Shown: positions 1-8,499 of the stretch, one piece after another | Layout: each line of letters begins with the position of its first letter | Position numbering within the stretch: the stretch's first letter is position 1 | Origin: Rhizobium altiplani | GTDB lineage: Bacteria > Pseudomonadota > Alphaproteobacteria > Rhizobiales > Rhizobiaceae | DNA: 41,290 nucleotides | Direction: 5' to 3' | Assembly: GCF_001542405.1 (NCBI RefSeq) | Contig: NZ_LNCD01000005.1 | Location: 1-41,290, forward strand | Made by a program: the position numbers and the translations under genes | Notes under the pieces: model-generated | Databases searched by the model: none | What the model was told of the DNA's origin: nothing | Seen by the model: the letters and a program-made list of their open reading frames with translations, nothing else

Positions 1-1536
1 ACGGCGTAGTGATGCCTCCCAGTTCTTCTCGAGCTGGGCGGCAATCAGGCGGTTATCCGGATCGCACGCCGCGTAGCGTCGCTCGGCGAGGGAAGCTTCG
101 TAACGAGCCTGTTGCAACTCGAGTTCGAGAATGCGCTGTTGTTCCCGTTGGGTTTCCATGTGCGTCCGCTCTGCAACAAGCGCTGCTTGAATTGCAATCG
201 GCTGAACGACCCGCACCAACTCACGCGCAATCGCCGTGTCGACTCGCTGGCCGCCAAAACACATGCACCGTGGTAGTCCGAGAGCCGTCCGGCCGACGCA
301 TTGGTAGACAGGATAAGGGTAACGCCCTCGATACGCTACCCTCAACCGATGCCCGCATTGACCGCAGGTCATCAATCCGATCAATAGAGATCGGCCACCT
401 CGCCCAGACTTGGCTCCGTCGCGTTTACCATATGCATTGATGGCGAGTTGCTTCTGATTACGCTCGTATATTCCCCAGTCGATATAACCTTCATGGTGAT
501 CCTTCAAAAGGACCTCATACTCGTTGAGTGGCAGAAGGTGACCGTACGTCTTGTGGGGGCGGCCGTCGACGACTTCGGTTCTGCTCTTGCTTTTGCCATA
601 GGCGTAAGCTCCAGCATAAAACGGATTCTTCAACACCGAGATCACATTGCGATAGCGGATCGGCGTCCAGTCGAGCGCCGTCAGTTTCCTGCCATCGGAA
701 GGGCGAGGAAAATGCATCCCTTCGCGATGCAGCGCCAAATGGGTCTGACGAGCGCTTCCCAGTTGGCGAAACCGGCTGAATTTCTGCCGTACAGCCTCCT
801 GCACGCGAGCGTCAGGATCCAGGCCAAGGCCGACCTCGCGATGCCAGATATAGCCAATCGGCACGCCAATACGCAGTTCTCCTCGTCGTGCCTTGGAGCG
901 GACCGCTTCGTGCATGCGAGTTCGCAAAATATTTAACTCGAATTCGCTGATACTCCCCTTCATGCCCAACAATAGCCGGTCATTCGGACGGCAAGGATTG
1001 TAAACACCGTCGAGGTCGATCACCCGAGCTTCAACAAGGCCGCACAGTTCTAATAGGTGATGCCAGTCTCGGCCGTTACGGGCGAGACGGGAAGCGTCGA
1101 GACAAAGGATGGCGCCTACATTACCAGCACACAACCAAGCCACCAGCTTGTCAAACCCAGGTCGCGCGACGGTCCCGCTCGCCGAACGGCCAAGATCGTC
1201 ATCTATGACCTCGACATCTCGAAATCCGCGCCGCCGTGCCTCCTCGACAAGTTCATACTGGCGCCGCTGGCTCTCGCGATTGAATTGCACTTGGGCGGGT
1301 GTGGACTGACGGACATAAACGACGGCCTTGCGCTTCAACAGCGATGCGGGAAGATCAACGGTCGTCATCGCTGCCTCCAGAACCGTTATTCCGCCCGCCT
1401 GCAGGATCAATTGCGCGAGGCGCATAATCATCACTTGTCGCTCCGCCGTGTTCATTCGCGTCACCTCGGGCGTTTCCAACGTCATGCTGAGCTGGCAGGG
1501 TCTTTTTACGATGGCGGGGTGCTGTCTCGCTTTCAT
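1..1536 (-). CDS. Large serine recombinase (resolvase/invertase family), C-terminus beyond window
   Basis: The open frame runs to base 1 without a stop, so the C-terminus lies outside the window. The N-terminal resolvase domain carries VVYVRQST with the catalytic serine, DDLGRSASG, and the CLDASRLARN motif. It is followed by a recombinase domain (GVPIGYIW, NPFYAGAYAYGK), a zinc-ribbon-like pair (CGQCGH and C-x-C about 25 residues later) and the start of a Glu/Gln-rich coiled coil. This is the layout of large serine recombinases that move islands or IS-like elements. The start is uncertain. ATG at 1536 has AGGAGG six bases upstream. ATG at 1368, preceded by GGAGG, would place the start just before the first strand of the catalytic fold and may be the real one. 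No partner attachment site is visible. Confidence 0.85.
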   Translation of the reverse strand, partial: MKARQHPAIVKRPCQLSMTLETPEVTRMNTAERQVMIMRLAQLILQAGGITVLEAAMTTVDLPASLLKRKAVVYVRQSTPAQVQFNRESQRRQYELVEEARRRGFRDVEVIDDDLGRSASGTVARPGFDKLVAWLCAGNVGAILCLDASRLARNGRDWHHLLELCGLVEARVIDLDGVYNPCRPNDRLLLGMKGSISEFELNILRTRMHEAVRSKARRGELRIGVPIGYIWHREVGLGLDPDARVQEAVRQKFSRFRQLGSARQTHLALHREGMHFPRPSDGRKLTALDWTPIRYRNVISVLKNPFYAGAYAYGKSKSRTEVVDGRPHKTYGHLLPLNEYEVLLKDHHEGYIDWGIYERNQKQLAINAYGKRDGAKSGRGGRSLLIGLMTCGQCGHRLRVAYRGRYPYPVYQCVGRTALGLPRCMCFGGQRVDTAIARELVRVVQPIAIQAALVAERTHMETQREQQRILELELQQARYEASLAERRYAACDPDNRLIAAQLEKNWEASLRR

Positions 1537-1802
1537 CACATGCCTCCTCGATAACTGTTGCGTCATCTGAAAAGACTTGCCTAAGTCCGTGATCCTTGAG
1601 TACCCGATCGAGGTCCTTCAGCGCTTGCACCGATACCTGCGGCTCTCCCAATGTCATCGCGGCACAGGTCGCGCGGTCGAGCATCCACCGTTCCACGGCC
1701 GTCGTTACTCCGGGTTCGTGCTCGACAACGACAACTTCCGATCCGCTGCGCCGCTCGCCGTAGTAGCGTCGGGACATGCCGACCATAAAATGCATGTCAG
1801 CG
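1537..1802. other. Unassigned stretch upstream of the recombinase
   Basis: A minus-strand frame opens at 1795 (MHFMVGMSRRYYGERR) and stays open to 1355, overlapping the recombinase start in another frame. I do not recognise its product. Only the first 85 or so residues look protein-like; the rest is out-of-frame recombinase sequence. It may be a small gene or the remnant of one cut by the adjacent IS66 fragment. Confidence 0.25.
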
Positions 1803-2035
1803 GTAATGGATCTCTACTTCTTCCCCGATATGGGCAGAATGTCCGGAAGATTGCTTTGGGAAGAAAAGCCTGGCTGTTTGCAGGTTCAGACCGCGGTGGT
1901 CAGCGGACGGCCGCCATGTACAGCTTGATCGTCTCGGAACCGGATTGAACCACAGGCTTTGCTTGCCGACGTCCTTGCCCGGATCGACCTCGATGATCCA
2001 ATTGTCGGGCGGTGTCCTCCGGGGGCATCGGAGGC
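1803..2035 (+). pseudogene. IS66-family transposase (TnpC), C-terminal remnant
   Basis: One plus frame reads IALGRKAWLFAGSDRGGQR, the signature found near the end of IS66 TnpC transposases. After a frame change it continues as WLADVLARIDLDDP, the usual IS66 tail. There is no start and no catalytic domain, so this is a dead fragment. It marks an old insertion between the recombinase and the LuxR gene. Confidence 0.75.
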
Positions 2036-2169
2036 CGTGCGGATATGGCGGCAAATGGAAGTGCCGATCACACAAGAAAATTTGATGCTGCGCGCCACGG
2101 CGAATGCTTACCTTGGTATGGGAATTTCCCATTTGATCGGCGGGCGGAGCTCGCCTTAGATGCCGCTCT

Positions 2170-3010
2170 TTATAACTTGATAATACCTAAGTTTATCGCT
2201 TTCACCGCTGCGACTGTTCTGCTAGCAACATCAAATTTTCGCATCGCATTTTTTATATGGAAATTGACGGTATTTTCGGATATTCCTAAGATAATACCTA
2301 TATCCCACGACGATTTCCCTCTCGCGACCCACAAAATACACTCCTTTTCTCTTAGAGAAAGATGGGGAGCGCTTGCAGTCCCACTAGGATTTGCCAATTT
2401 CGCAACCTTTGAGTGGAAATGTGCCCCGGCAAGTTGCAAGTAGGTGATTGTTCTGTTGTCGAATTAGCGTTCTACAGGCTGAGCAAAAGCCCATGGTGGC
2501 AAGCTGCAGTCGGGGCCGTGGATTGGAAACACTTATGCCAGACCTCAAGCCGACCGTCGGGGCATCGTCGAAAACCCGCCGTTCGATTTCTGTCGTGTTA
2601 GCGTCGTTGTACACTTCGCTCCAACGAAAGGCGCGCGCCCGCTTTCGGCTCTTGTTGATGATGGGATCTATTCTGTCATAACCCATTTCGGAATAGCGCT
2701 TCAGCCATTCATCAGGATAATTCAGCATCACGTTCGGATCGCGTCGAGCCGGGCTCGAAACCTTCTGGGTGGGTCTAACAGGACCATAGGCAAGCCACGG
2801 GCAATCGAAATTAAGGGCAAAGCTAGACAACAGATCGAACAACAGATCGGTTCGGGGAACGGCATCAGCCTGGTCGAGAAATCGGCAAAACTCGACAGCA
2901 AGCGCCTCGGTCGCTGCCTTGGGGAAAGGCGGGACCAGAGAAAATGGATCGGACACTCTTGCTGCTGGCCTTCGAAGTTGAGCGACCGCATTCATCCATC
3001 GGCGTTCCAT
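2170..3010 (-). pseudogene. LuxR-family autoinducer-binding regulator, frameshifted
   Basis: The gene is split over two minus frames. The upstream frame (3010 to about 2470) encodes an acyl-homoserine-lactone-binding domain, with WLAYGPV, WLKRYSEMGYDRIDPI and FRWSEVY matching the ligand pocket of TraR/LuxR proteins. The downstream frame (about 2450 to 2170) encodes the LuxR helix-turn-helix (LSLREKECILWVARGKSSW, ISENTVNFHIKNAM). The change of frame lies at about 2445-2490, between the domains, and a one-base indel would rejoin a protein of about 280 residues. No luxI-type synthase is present. A sigma-54-like promoter lies 175 bases upstream. It could be a sequencing error, but a stop precedes the second frame, so as written the protein lacks its DNA-binding domain. 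Confidence 0.8.
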
Positions 3011-3077
3011 AGTCGCTCCTTAAGTGCATCAAATGTTGTCACTGGTGCACGAAGCTTCCGGCTGTAGGCTGCGGCTC

Positions 3078-3099
3078 TGCCGCCCTTGGCAGGGCGGCA
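3078..3099. other. GC-rich hairpin in the luxR leader
   Basis: The inverted repeat TGCCGCCC / GGGCGGCA has a six-base loop and lies between the sigma-54-like promoter and the luxR-type start. No U tract follows on either strand, so it is more likely an RNA structure in the leader than a terminator. Confidence 0.4.
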
Positions 3100-3185
3100 T
3101 CGCTAATAGCACCGTTATGCGGATTTATGCAGACCTGGGATGTCCCATCAGGTCGACAGTTCCTACCGCCTAGCCACGATGGAGC

Positions 3186-3201
3186 TTCAAAAATCGTGCC
3201 A
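3186..3201 (-). promoter_or_regulatory. Sigma-54-type -24/-12 promoter before the LuxR-family gene
   Basis: Read on the minus strand it is TGGCAC-N5-TTGAA, the same arrangement and the same -12 variant as the nifH promoter in this window. It lies about 175 bases upstream of the luxR-type start. No perfect TGT-N10-ACA site was found at the expected distance upstream. Confidence 0.5.
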
Positions 3202-3445
3202 AATTTGCAGCTACAGCCTCAATAGACTATGTTCGGGTGTTTCATCTCGTCAAAGCCGACAGTAGGTGTCGGTTTCCCGGCGTCATCGGCGACAGAGTTT
3301 CCGGCCAGGAAACGGCCTCTAGATACCTTCAGCGGAATTCACCCGTGCCATACCAGCCGCGCTCCGCATTACCCGATGTCGGGGACGTCGCAAATACAAC
3401 AACAATGCTTACGCCATCTTATTGGTTTAGAACCGCAGCCAACTT
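3202..3445. other. No gene recognised
   Basis: Short plus-strand frames open here but show no recognisable domain or ribosome-binding site. A TGT-N10-GCA near-match to the NifA site lies at 3377-3392, ahead of the following promoter-like element. Confidence 0.5.
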
Positions 3446-3461
3446 TGGCACGGTGCATGCA
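3446..3461 (+). promoter_or_regulatory. Sigma-54-type -24/-12 promoter
   Basis: TGGCAC-N5-ATGCA, almost identical over its whole length to the element before iscN at 31488-31503. It precedes the 38-codon frame at 3504 by about 40 bases. Confidence 0.5.
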
Positions 3462-3503
3462 TGATTATTAGCAAATGCATCCGAACCGAGGAGAGATCGT
3501 CCT

Positions 3504-3620
3504 ATGATAACTCGTATCAACAATGCTGTCGCCGACCAAACCGCTCTTTCCAAAGTCGCTGAGCCGACGAAGGCTTGGTCCTGGACGAATAATCTGAGGT
3601 GGCCCAGATATGATTGCTGA
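3504..3620 (+). CDS. Short ORF, probably the truncated 5' end of a sigma-54-dependent gene
   Basis: A 38-residue frame starting MITRINNAVADQTALSK, with a GAGGAG ribosome-binding site 8-12 bases before the ATG. The position, just behind a -24/-12 element, suggests an original NifA-type gene. Its 3' part is lost: at about 3600 the sequence turns into an IS6-like transposase fragment. I do not recognise the product, and the last ten or so residues may already be IS sequence. Confidence 0.35.
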   Translation: MITRINNAVADQTALSKVAEPTKAWSWTNNLRWPRYDC

Positions 3621-3790
3621 ACGGGATCTGCGGGTTGATCAATCCACGATCAACCGCTGCATTGTTCCCGTCTCTACTCAACTGCTGGAGCGGTTCAACG
3701 AATGCATGACCCCGCCGGGAACTGTCGTACATGCTGACTTGAAAGCTTCGTGTTGGCGGCAATTCAGTAAGTCTACAATCCTTGTCCACC
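3600..3790 (+). pseudogene. IS6-family transposase remnant
   Basis: The frame from 3610 reads MIAERDLRVDQSTINRCI followed by a region rich in hydrophobic and polar residues. This resembles the DNA-binding segment of IS6-type transposases (MAERGL-VDH-TI-RW). The catalytic DDE domain is absent and the similarity fades after about 50 residues, so it is a short relic that interrupts the preceding ORF. Confidence 0.5.
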
Positions 3791-3897
3791 ATTCTGACCG
3801 AAATCACGTGGCCTCATCAGCGCAGTCCACTGCTCTTAGCGTCCAAAATTCAAACTCGCGACAGAGGCGCAAATAAAGCGGCCGGTCGAAGGCACAT

Positions 3898-4638
3898 GTG
3901 AAGGGTTACGCGATGTCGAATGACGCTACTAGTCCGGGTTCCCTGCCACCGCCGATGGTGCTGATCGCTGCGGCAGACGATAGCTTTCGCACGTTTTTGG
4001 AGTATACCGTTAAAAGCAAGGGCCTTGTTGTTACGGGGGTGAGCGATGGCGAGGCGCTGGCCAAGCGCCTTCAGACGATAGCCCCTGATCTACTGCTTCT
4101 CGAATCACGTATGCCCGGTGTGGAGACGCAGACGCTCTGTGAACGTCTTCGCCTGGACCGCCGGACGCGGTCGATGTCGATTATCGCGCTTGCGGCCGAA
4201 GGAGACGAAGCAAGTCGGCAGAAAATGCTCGAGTCTGGTGCCGACCAGTATCTCAGCAGACCATTCTCACCCGAGACACTCATGACAAGTATTGGCGCGA
4301 TCTGGCACGACGCAAATCGGGATCTCGCCCTCGGCCCACGAGAACTCTTGGCCTTTCTCGATCTCGAACTGGATGTCAGCAGTTATCGCGTGCGACGAAA
4401 CGGCCGCACGATTCACCTCGCTCCAACCGAGTTTCGCCTGTTGCACCATCTAATGAAGAACCCCTATACGGTTTACTCCAGGGATGAACTGCGGGACGCA
4501 GCTTGGCTGCGCGCTGTTCATGTTGGCCCCCGCACCATCGATGTTCACATCGGCCGCTTGCGAGCGGCTCTCAATACGGTGGGCGGACGGCACCTCATAC
4601 GAACCGTATGGTCCGTCGGATACGCGCTTTCCGAGTAG
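3898..4638 (+). CDS. OmpR/PhoB-type response regulator with degenerate receiver, TtsI-like
   Basis: The product has 246 residues from GTG 3898 (GAAGG five bases upstream), or 241 from ATG 3913. Residues about 20-130 form a receiver domain. The C-terminal 100 residues form a winged helix (APTEFRLLHHLM, VYSRDELRDAAW, RTIDVHIGRLRAAL). The phospho-acceptor Asp is replaced by Glu (LLLLESRMPG), the conserved Lys of KPF by Arg (SRPF), and the Thr/Ser position by Ala. It therefore probably acts without phosphorylation. From memory, TtsI, the rhizobial type III secretion activator, also has Glu at the acceptor site, which is why I suggest a TtsI-like identity. I see no nod box upstream, no tts box and no secretion genes here. 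It faces away from the neighbouring minus-strand genes and has no histidine kinase partner nearby. Confidence 0.75.
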   Translation: MKGYAMSNDATSPGSLPPPMVLIAAADDSFRTFLEYTVKSKGLVVTGVSDGEALAKRLQTIAPDLLLLESRMPGVETQTLCERLRLDRRTRSMSIIALAAEGDEASRQKMLESGADQYLSRPFSPETLMTSIGAIWHDANRDLALGPRELLAFLDLELDVSSYRVRRNGRTIHLAPTEFRLLHHLMKNPYTVYSRDELRDAAWLRAVHVGPRTIDVHIGRLRAALNTVGGRHLIRTVWSVGYALSE

Positions 4639-4644
4639 GCGCGG

Positions 4645-4665
4645 GCTACCTTGACTCCAGGTAGC
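4645..4665 (+). terminator. Candidate terminator hairpin after the response regulator
   Basis: The seven-base inverted repeat GCTACCT / AGGTAGC with a seven-base loop begins six bases after the stop codon. No clear U tract follows, so it may be a weak or factor-dependent terminator. Confidence 0.35.
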
Positions 4666-4921
4666 TTCGTCGACCTGCGTCCCTCCCGTGCCCTCAATTA
4701 CACCAATTGTTGGGCGAGAATCCCCATTCTTCGCAGATACGTTCGTGAACGGAGCCGTTCCATACCATCAAAATCAGTTGGGATGCGACTTACTATTAAC
4801 AGCGATGGATGACAAGCAAGCTGAATATCCGCTCATTCCTGCTTTTAACGCACTGCCTCACGCGCCGGGCCTCAAGTGTCTTTGTGCGGTGGCCTCATCC
4901 TCTTCGGCACCCTCGGCGGCA
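4666..4921. other. Intergenic region between convergent genes, nothing recognised
   Basis: It separates the plus-strand regulator from the minus-strand aspartokinase gene. Short frames here have no ribosome-binding sites or domains that I can recognise. Confidence 0.5.
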
Positions 4922-6088
4922 TCATTGTGCACTTTCCGAGGCATCATCTGTCCGGATGAGCATCGAAATATGAGTGGAGCGCTGCTTCGCCGCTCTCGGC
5001 GCAACTGGTTCGCCGTCTGTTCCGGGATAGATTCGTTCATGGATCTCGCGCGCCCGGGAAATCGCCCGCGTATAATCGTCTTCCAAGTGGACGCGCGACT
5101 TTGAAGAATCCAGCTCAGTCACTGCGGTTCTTAAACGAACGGGGACCGAGCGGCTGCCGGTCAGCGCGACAATCCGAAGGGCAAAATCAACGTCGCTTAA
5201 AATGCATATGCCGGCCCCGCGGTTGTCCTCCGTGCAGATTGCGCTGATGTCCTCTTGCTCAAGAAGCGCGCGGAGCCTGTTGCGTTCTGCGATACTGCCG
5301 CACGACAACACCGCTGCGTCGCGAGCCAGTGTCACAGAAGGGGCGCTCCCATGCCCTGTAACAACCGTGCCACTAACTACTCCGTCGCTCGTGAGCGATT
5401 TGCAAGCAATGGTGACCGAGTGCTTTTCGGCATACTCCACCGCCCTGTGGTGCAGCACTTTCGCGCCATATCTCGACATCCGTGCGATAGTCCCATAGGC
5501 AATCTTCGGAATCAGTCTCGCTCCCGGCACAAGATAAGGGTCTGCTGTATAGACGCCCGGAACATCCGAGTATATTTCACACGCGTTCTCTCCTAACATG
5601 GAGGCAATTACGATAGCTGTCAAATCAGAGCTATTTCTGCCGAGAAACGTTAACCTGCCCGACTGATCAATTGCCTGTCCGCCCGTGGCAATGACAATGT
5701 CATTCTCCTGTAATGCTGCAATAATTGAACTGGGATCTACGCTTTCTACTGAAGCGCGGCCGAAGTCTGAATTCGTACGTATCCCAAGAGAATAGCCGTT
5801 TAAAGACATCACGGGAATCCCTTGCCGGCTCACGGCGGCCTCCAACAGGCAGGCACTGAGCATCTCTCCGGTTGCAAGCGCCGCATCGAGGTTCGATGGT
5901 TTTGCTTCCTTGTTAACGCCGAGCATGAGTGCTTTGAGGTTGTCGGTCGTTCCCGACATTGCGCTGACAACTGCAACGATTTTGTTTTCGCCCGCCGCGA
6001 GTCGCTCGGCTAAATGCCGAGCGACTCGACCGAAGTCTTCAGGATGCCGAAAACTAGAGCCTCCGAATTTCAGAACCGTTGCGTTCAT
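4922..6088 (-). CDS. lysC: Accessory aspartate kinase
   Basis: Aspartokinase phosphorylates aspartate in the first step of the lysine/threonine/methionine pathway. The 388-residue protein opens with VLKFGGSSF, the nucleotide-binding motif. It also has the kinase motifs LATGEMLSACLL and FLGRNSSDLTA and IYSDVPGVYTADP of the amino-acid-kinase fold. The C-terminal 120 residues should hold the regulatory ACT domains but match them poorly, and the protein is somewhat shorter than a usual 400-460-residue LysC. Feedback control may therefore differ from a housekeeping enzyme. The ATG overlaps the asd stop by four bases (ATGA), so the two are translationally coupled. A specialised paralogue beside symbiotic genes is likely; its physiological target is unknown. 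Confidence 0.85.
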   Translation of the reverse strand: MNATVLKFGGSSFRHPEDFGRVARHLAERLAAGENKIVAVVSAMSGTTDNLKALMLGVNKEAKPSNLDAALATGEMLSACLLEAAVSRQGIPVMSLNGYSLGIRTNSDFGRASVESVDPSSIIAALQENDIVIATGGQAIDQSGRLTFLGRNSSDLTAIVIASMLGENACEIYSDVPGVYTADPYLVPGARLIPKIAYGTIARMSRYGAKVLHHRAVEYAEKHSVTIACKSLTSDGVVSGTVVTGHGSAPSVTLARDAAVLSCGSIAERNRLRALLEQEDISAICTEDNRGAGICILSDVDFALRIVALTGSRSVPVRLRTAVTELDSSKSRVHLEDDYTRAISRAREIHERIYPGTDGEPVAPRAAKQRSTHISMLIRTDDASESAQ

Positions 6089-7116
6089 TTTCCACCAACG
6101 ATGTTGTTGGAAATTGCAAGCTTTGCGATGAGAAGTGCGTTAACCGCCGCACCAACCTGAAGATTATCTGCGACGATCCAGAGCCAGAGCCCGCATGGAT
6201 TCTCGGGGTTTACTCTAACGCGCCCGACGTGAACAACCATAGGATCTTTCAGAAGGCGCGGCATTGGATATCCTTCGTGAGTTCCGTCTATATAAAGCCG
6301 AACGCCTGGCTCTGTCGCCAGCAACTCATGAACCTGTTTGAGGTGAACGGGCTCGTGTAGCTCGAGATACACCGCCTCCGAATGGCCATTTATTACGGGA
6401 ACTCGAACGCAGGTGGAGGTTAACCGCAAATGAGGCAGACCCAAGATTTTTCGAGACTCTTGAACGAGCTTGCGCTCTTCTAAAGTCACCCCCTCCGAGG
6501 CGATCTCACCGACTTGCGGTATTACATTGAACGCGAGAGGAAAAGGGAAACGCTCCGCGCGTGGCGGCGCGCGTCCACGCGATACGCTTCTCGTCCCTTC
6601 CAATAGCTCGTCGATACCTTTCAGGCCGCCCCCCGAGGCCGCCTGATAAGTGGTCAAGATGATCTGGTGAACATCAAAGGCAGTTACCAATGGCCTGAGA
6701 GCGCGGACCAGCTGAATTGTGGAACAGTTTGGGTTTGCCACTATCCCCGAACGCGGGCGAGCCGCGAGCGCATTAGGATTAACTTGTGGTACGAGGAGTG
6801 GTACGTCCGGGTTCATTCGAAAGGCGTTCGAGTTGTCGATCACGAGGGCGCCTTGGGCGGCGAACAGATGTCCATATTTGGCGCTTACCGCGCCGCCTGC
6901 GGAAAAGAATGCGATATCGGCTTGGGTATCGTTGATCTCGTCGAGTGGCTCCACTATGCAGATTTCATCTCGAAACCTCAAGCGGCGACCGCCCGAAGTG
7001 CGGGATGCCAGCAGCCGTAACCGAGAGACCGGGAATCGGCTCGATTCCAGCAACTTGATCAGTTCAGCTCCGACGGCCCCCGTGGCTCCAATGATAGAAA
7101 TATCCAAGGCTCTCAT
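6085..7116 (-). CDS. asd: Aspartate-semialdehyde dehydrogenase
   Basis: It reduces aspartyl phosphate to aspartate semialdehyde with NADPH, the step after aspartokinase. The 343-residue protein starts with the Rossmann motif GATGAVGAEL, has the catalytic cysteine in ANPNCSTIQLV, the GGG-K-rich substrate loop (AASGGGLKGIDEL) and the catalytic histidine in VPVINGHSEAVYLE. A GGAGG sequence nine bases upstream supports the ATG at 7116. It is the first gene of a two-gene unit with lysC. The acdS gene lies 334 bases upstream in the same direction. Confidence 0.9.
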   Translation of the reverse strand: MRALDISIIGATGAVGAELIKLLESSRFPVSRLRLLASRTSGGRRLRFRDEICIVEPLDEINDTQADIAFFSAGGAVSAKYGHLFAAQGALVIDNSNAFRMNPDVPLLVPQVNPNALAARPRSGIVANPNCSTIQLVRALRPLVTAFDVHQIILTTYQAASGGGLKGIDELLEGTRSVSRGRAPPRAERFPFPLAFNVIPQVGEIASEGVTLEERKLVQESRKILGLPHLRLTSTCVRVPVINGHSEAVYLELHEPVHLKQVHELLATEPGVRLYIDGTHEGYPMPRLLKDPMVVHVGRVRVNPENPCGLWLWIVADNLQVGAAVNALLIAKLAISNNIVGGK

Positions 7117-7449
7117 GATACTCGACCTCCAGAGGGCAGTTGCGGGCAGCTCGCTGCCCGCGCGGCTATGTTGAAGGCTGTGTCAGGCTCCTACTGGGGT
7201 ATGGTGGACGATCACCGCACCACCACACTTTATGTGATGATGGAATCATCAAAAACTACCAGGTCCGGTAGGGGCAGTATTGAATGCACCCGCTGTCCAT
7301 GACACAGAAAACATTCAGCATACTGTACTATTTGTTGCAGGCGCCCTGTCACTGCCGACGTTGGTTCTAAATTTCCGAGACTCGCAAGAGCACCTTCGTG
7401 AAGCAATGCAATCACTTAGCGCGTGCGTGCGCCGCAACATCGCCTGGCC
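7117..7449. other. acdS-asd intergenic region with hairpin
   Basis: A perfect eight-base inverted repeat GCGGGCAG / CTGCCCGC with a CTCG loop lies at 7142-7161, in what would be the asd leader. There is no U tract on either strand, so a leader structure is more likely than a terminator. A minus-strand frame (7415 to 7230) has no recognisable product. No -24/-12 element was found. Confidence 0.45.
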
Positions 7450-8463
7450 TCAGCCGTTGCGAAAGGTATAGCTGTAACCGTTGATGGCCGGCGCGCCACC
7501 TAGATGCACATAGAGAACCTTCGATCCCTCTGGAAAAAAGCCCTTCTGCACTAGGTCGACCATCCCTTGCATTGATTTGCCCTCGTAGACTGGATCGATG
7601 ATCATGCCCTCCAGCCGCGCGCACAAGCGGATGGCCTCGTTCGTTTCCTCGGACGCAATGCCATAACTGGGATATGCATATCCCTCGAGCAAAAGCACGT
7701 CGTCATCGTCGATTTCCTTGCCGAGCTCAACGAGCGTTGCAGTATGCCGGGCAATTTTTAGCACCTGCGCCCTGGCTTGGGCGGGGGTTGCGGAGGCATC
7801 GATCCCGATCACGTTGCGCTGTCGCCCGTCTCTGGCGAACCCGACCACCATGCCGGCTTGCGTAGACCCCGTCACCGTGCAAACCACGATATAGTCGAAG
7901 GCAAATCCGAGCTGCTTCTCCTGTGCACGGACTTCCCCCGCGAAGCCGACGTAGCCGAGACCACCAAATGTGTGAACGGATGCCCCGGCTGGTATTGCGT
8001 AAGGTCTACCTCCTCTTGACTTGACCTCGTCGAGTGCCGCTTCCCAACTGCCGCGGATGCCGATGTCAAAGCCCTCATCGACCAGCCGCACCTCTGCTCC
8101 CATGATACGGCTCAAGAGAATGTTTCCAACTCGGTCGTAAACGGCATCTTCATGTGGTACCCAGCTCTCTTGCACAAGCATGCATTTCATGCCGATCTTG
8201 GCGGCGACCGCCGCGACCATCCGCGTGTGGTTGGACTGCACGCCGCCGATGGAAACAAGCGTATCGGCTTTTGACGCGATCGCAGCGGGGATGATGTATT
8301 CCAGCTTGCGAAGCTTATTTCCGCCGAACGCGAGACCGGAGTTGCAGTCCTCGCGTTTGGCGTAGATTTCCACCTTTCCCCCTAGGTGCTTGCCGAGGCG
8401 GTCGAGCTTCTCAATGGGCGTAGGTCCAAAGGTCAGCGGGTATCGTTCGAACTTTTTCAGCAA
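7450..8463 (-). CDS. acdS: 1-aminocyclopropane-1-carboxylate (ACC) deaminase
   Basis: This PLP enzyme degrades ACC, the ethylene precursor of plants, to 2-oxobutyrate and ammonia, lowering ethylene and favouring nodulation. The 337-residue length matches the family. The PLP lysine is in [11 protein letters not shown] and [11 protein letters not shown] follows. The C-terminal half has [10 protein letters not shown] and [12 protein letters not shown]; the Glu after Tyr and the Leu before GGAP are the residues that separate ACC deaminases from D-cysteine desulfhydrases. The start is TTG at 8463 after GGGAGAGA; the next codon is CTG. It lies 36 bases downstream of the glycoside hydrolase gene in the same direction and may share its transcript. 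In Mesorhizobium loti acdS is reported to be NifA-dependent, but no sigma-54 element is visible directly upstream here. Confidence 0.95.
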   Translation of the reverse strand: MLKKFERYPLTFGPTPIEKLDRLGKHLGGKVEIYAKREDCNSGLAFGGNKLRKLEYIIPAAIASKADTLVSIGGVQSNHTRMVAAVAAKIGMKCMLVQESWVPHEDAVYDRVGNILLSRIMGAEVRLVDEGFDIGIRGSWEAALDEVKSRGGRPYAIPAGASVHTFGGLGYVGFAGEVRAQEKQLGFAFDYIVVCTVTGSTQAGMVVGFARDGRQRNVIGIDASATPAQARAQVLKIARHTATLVELGKEIDDDDVLLLEGYAYPSYGIASEETNEAIRLCARLEGMIIDPVYEGKSMQGMVDLVQKGFFPEGSKVLYVHLGGAPAINGYSYTFRNG

Positions 8464-8499
8464 TGTTCTCTCCCGTGACGTACCTTAATTAGACTTCGA

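Noticed and set aside
3800..3900. nod box upstream of the TtsI-like regulator
   Set aside because: No match to the conserved nod-box blocks could be found by eye in this interval.
7142..7161. Perfect hairpin as a terminator of acdS or asd
   Set aside because: It lies upstream of asd, about 290 bases from the acdS stop, and has no U tract on either strand; kept only as an unexplained leader structure.
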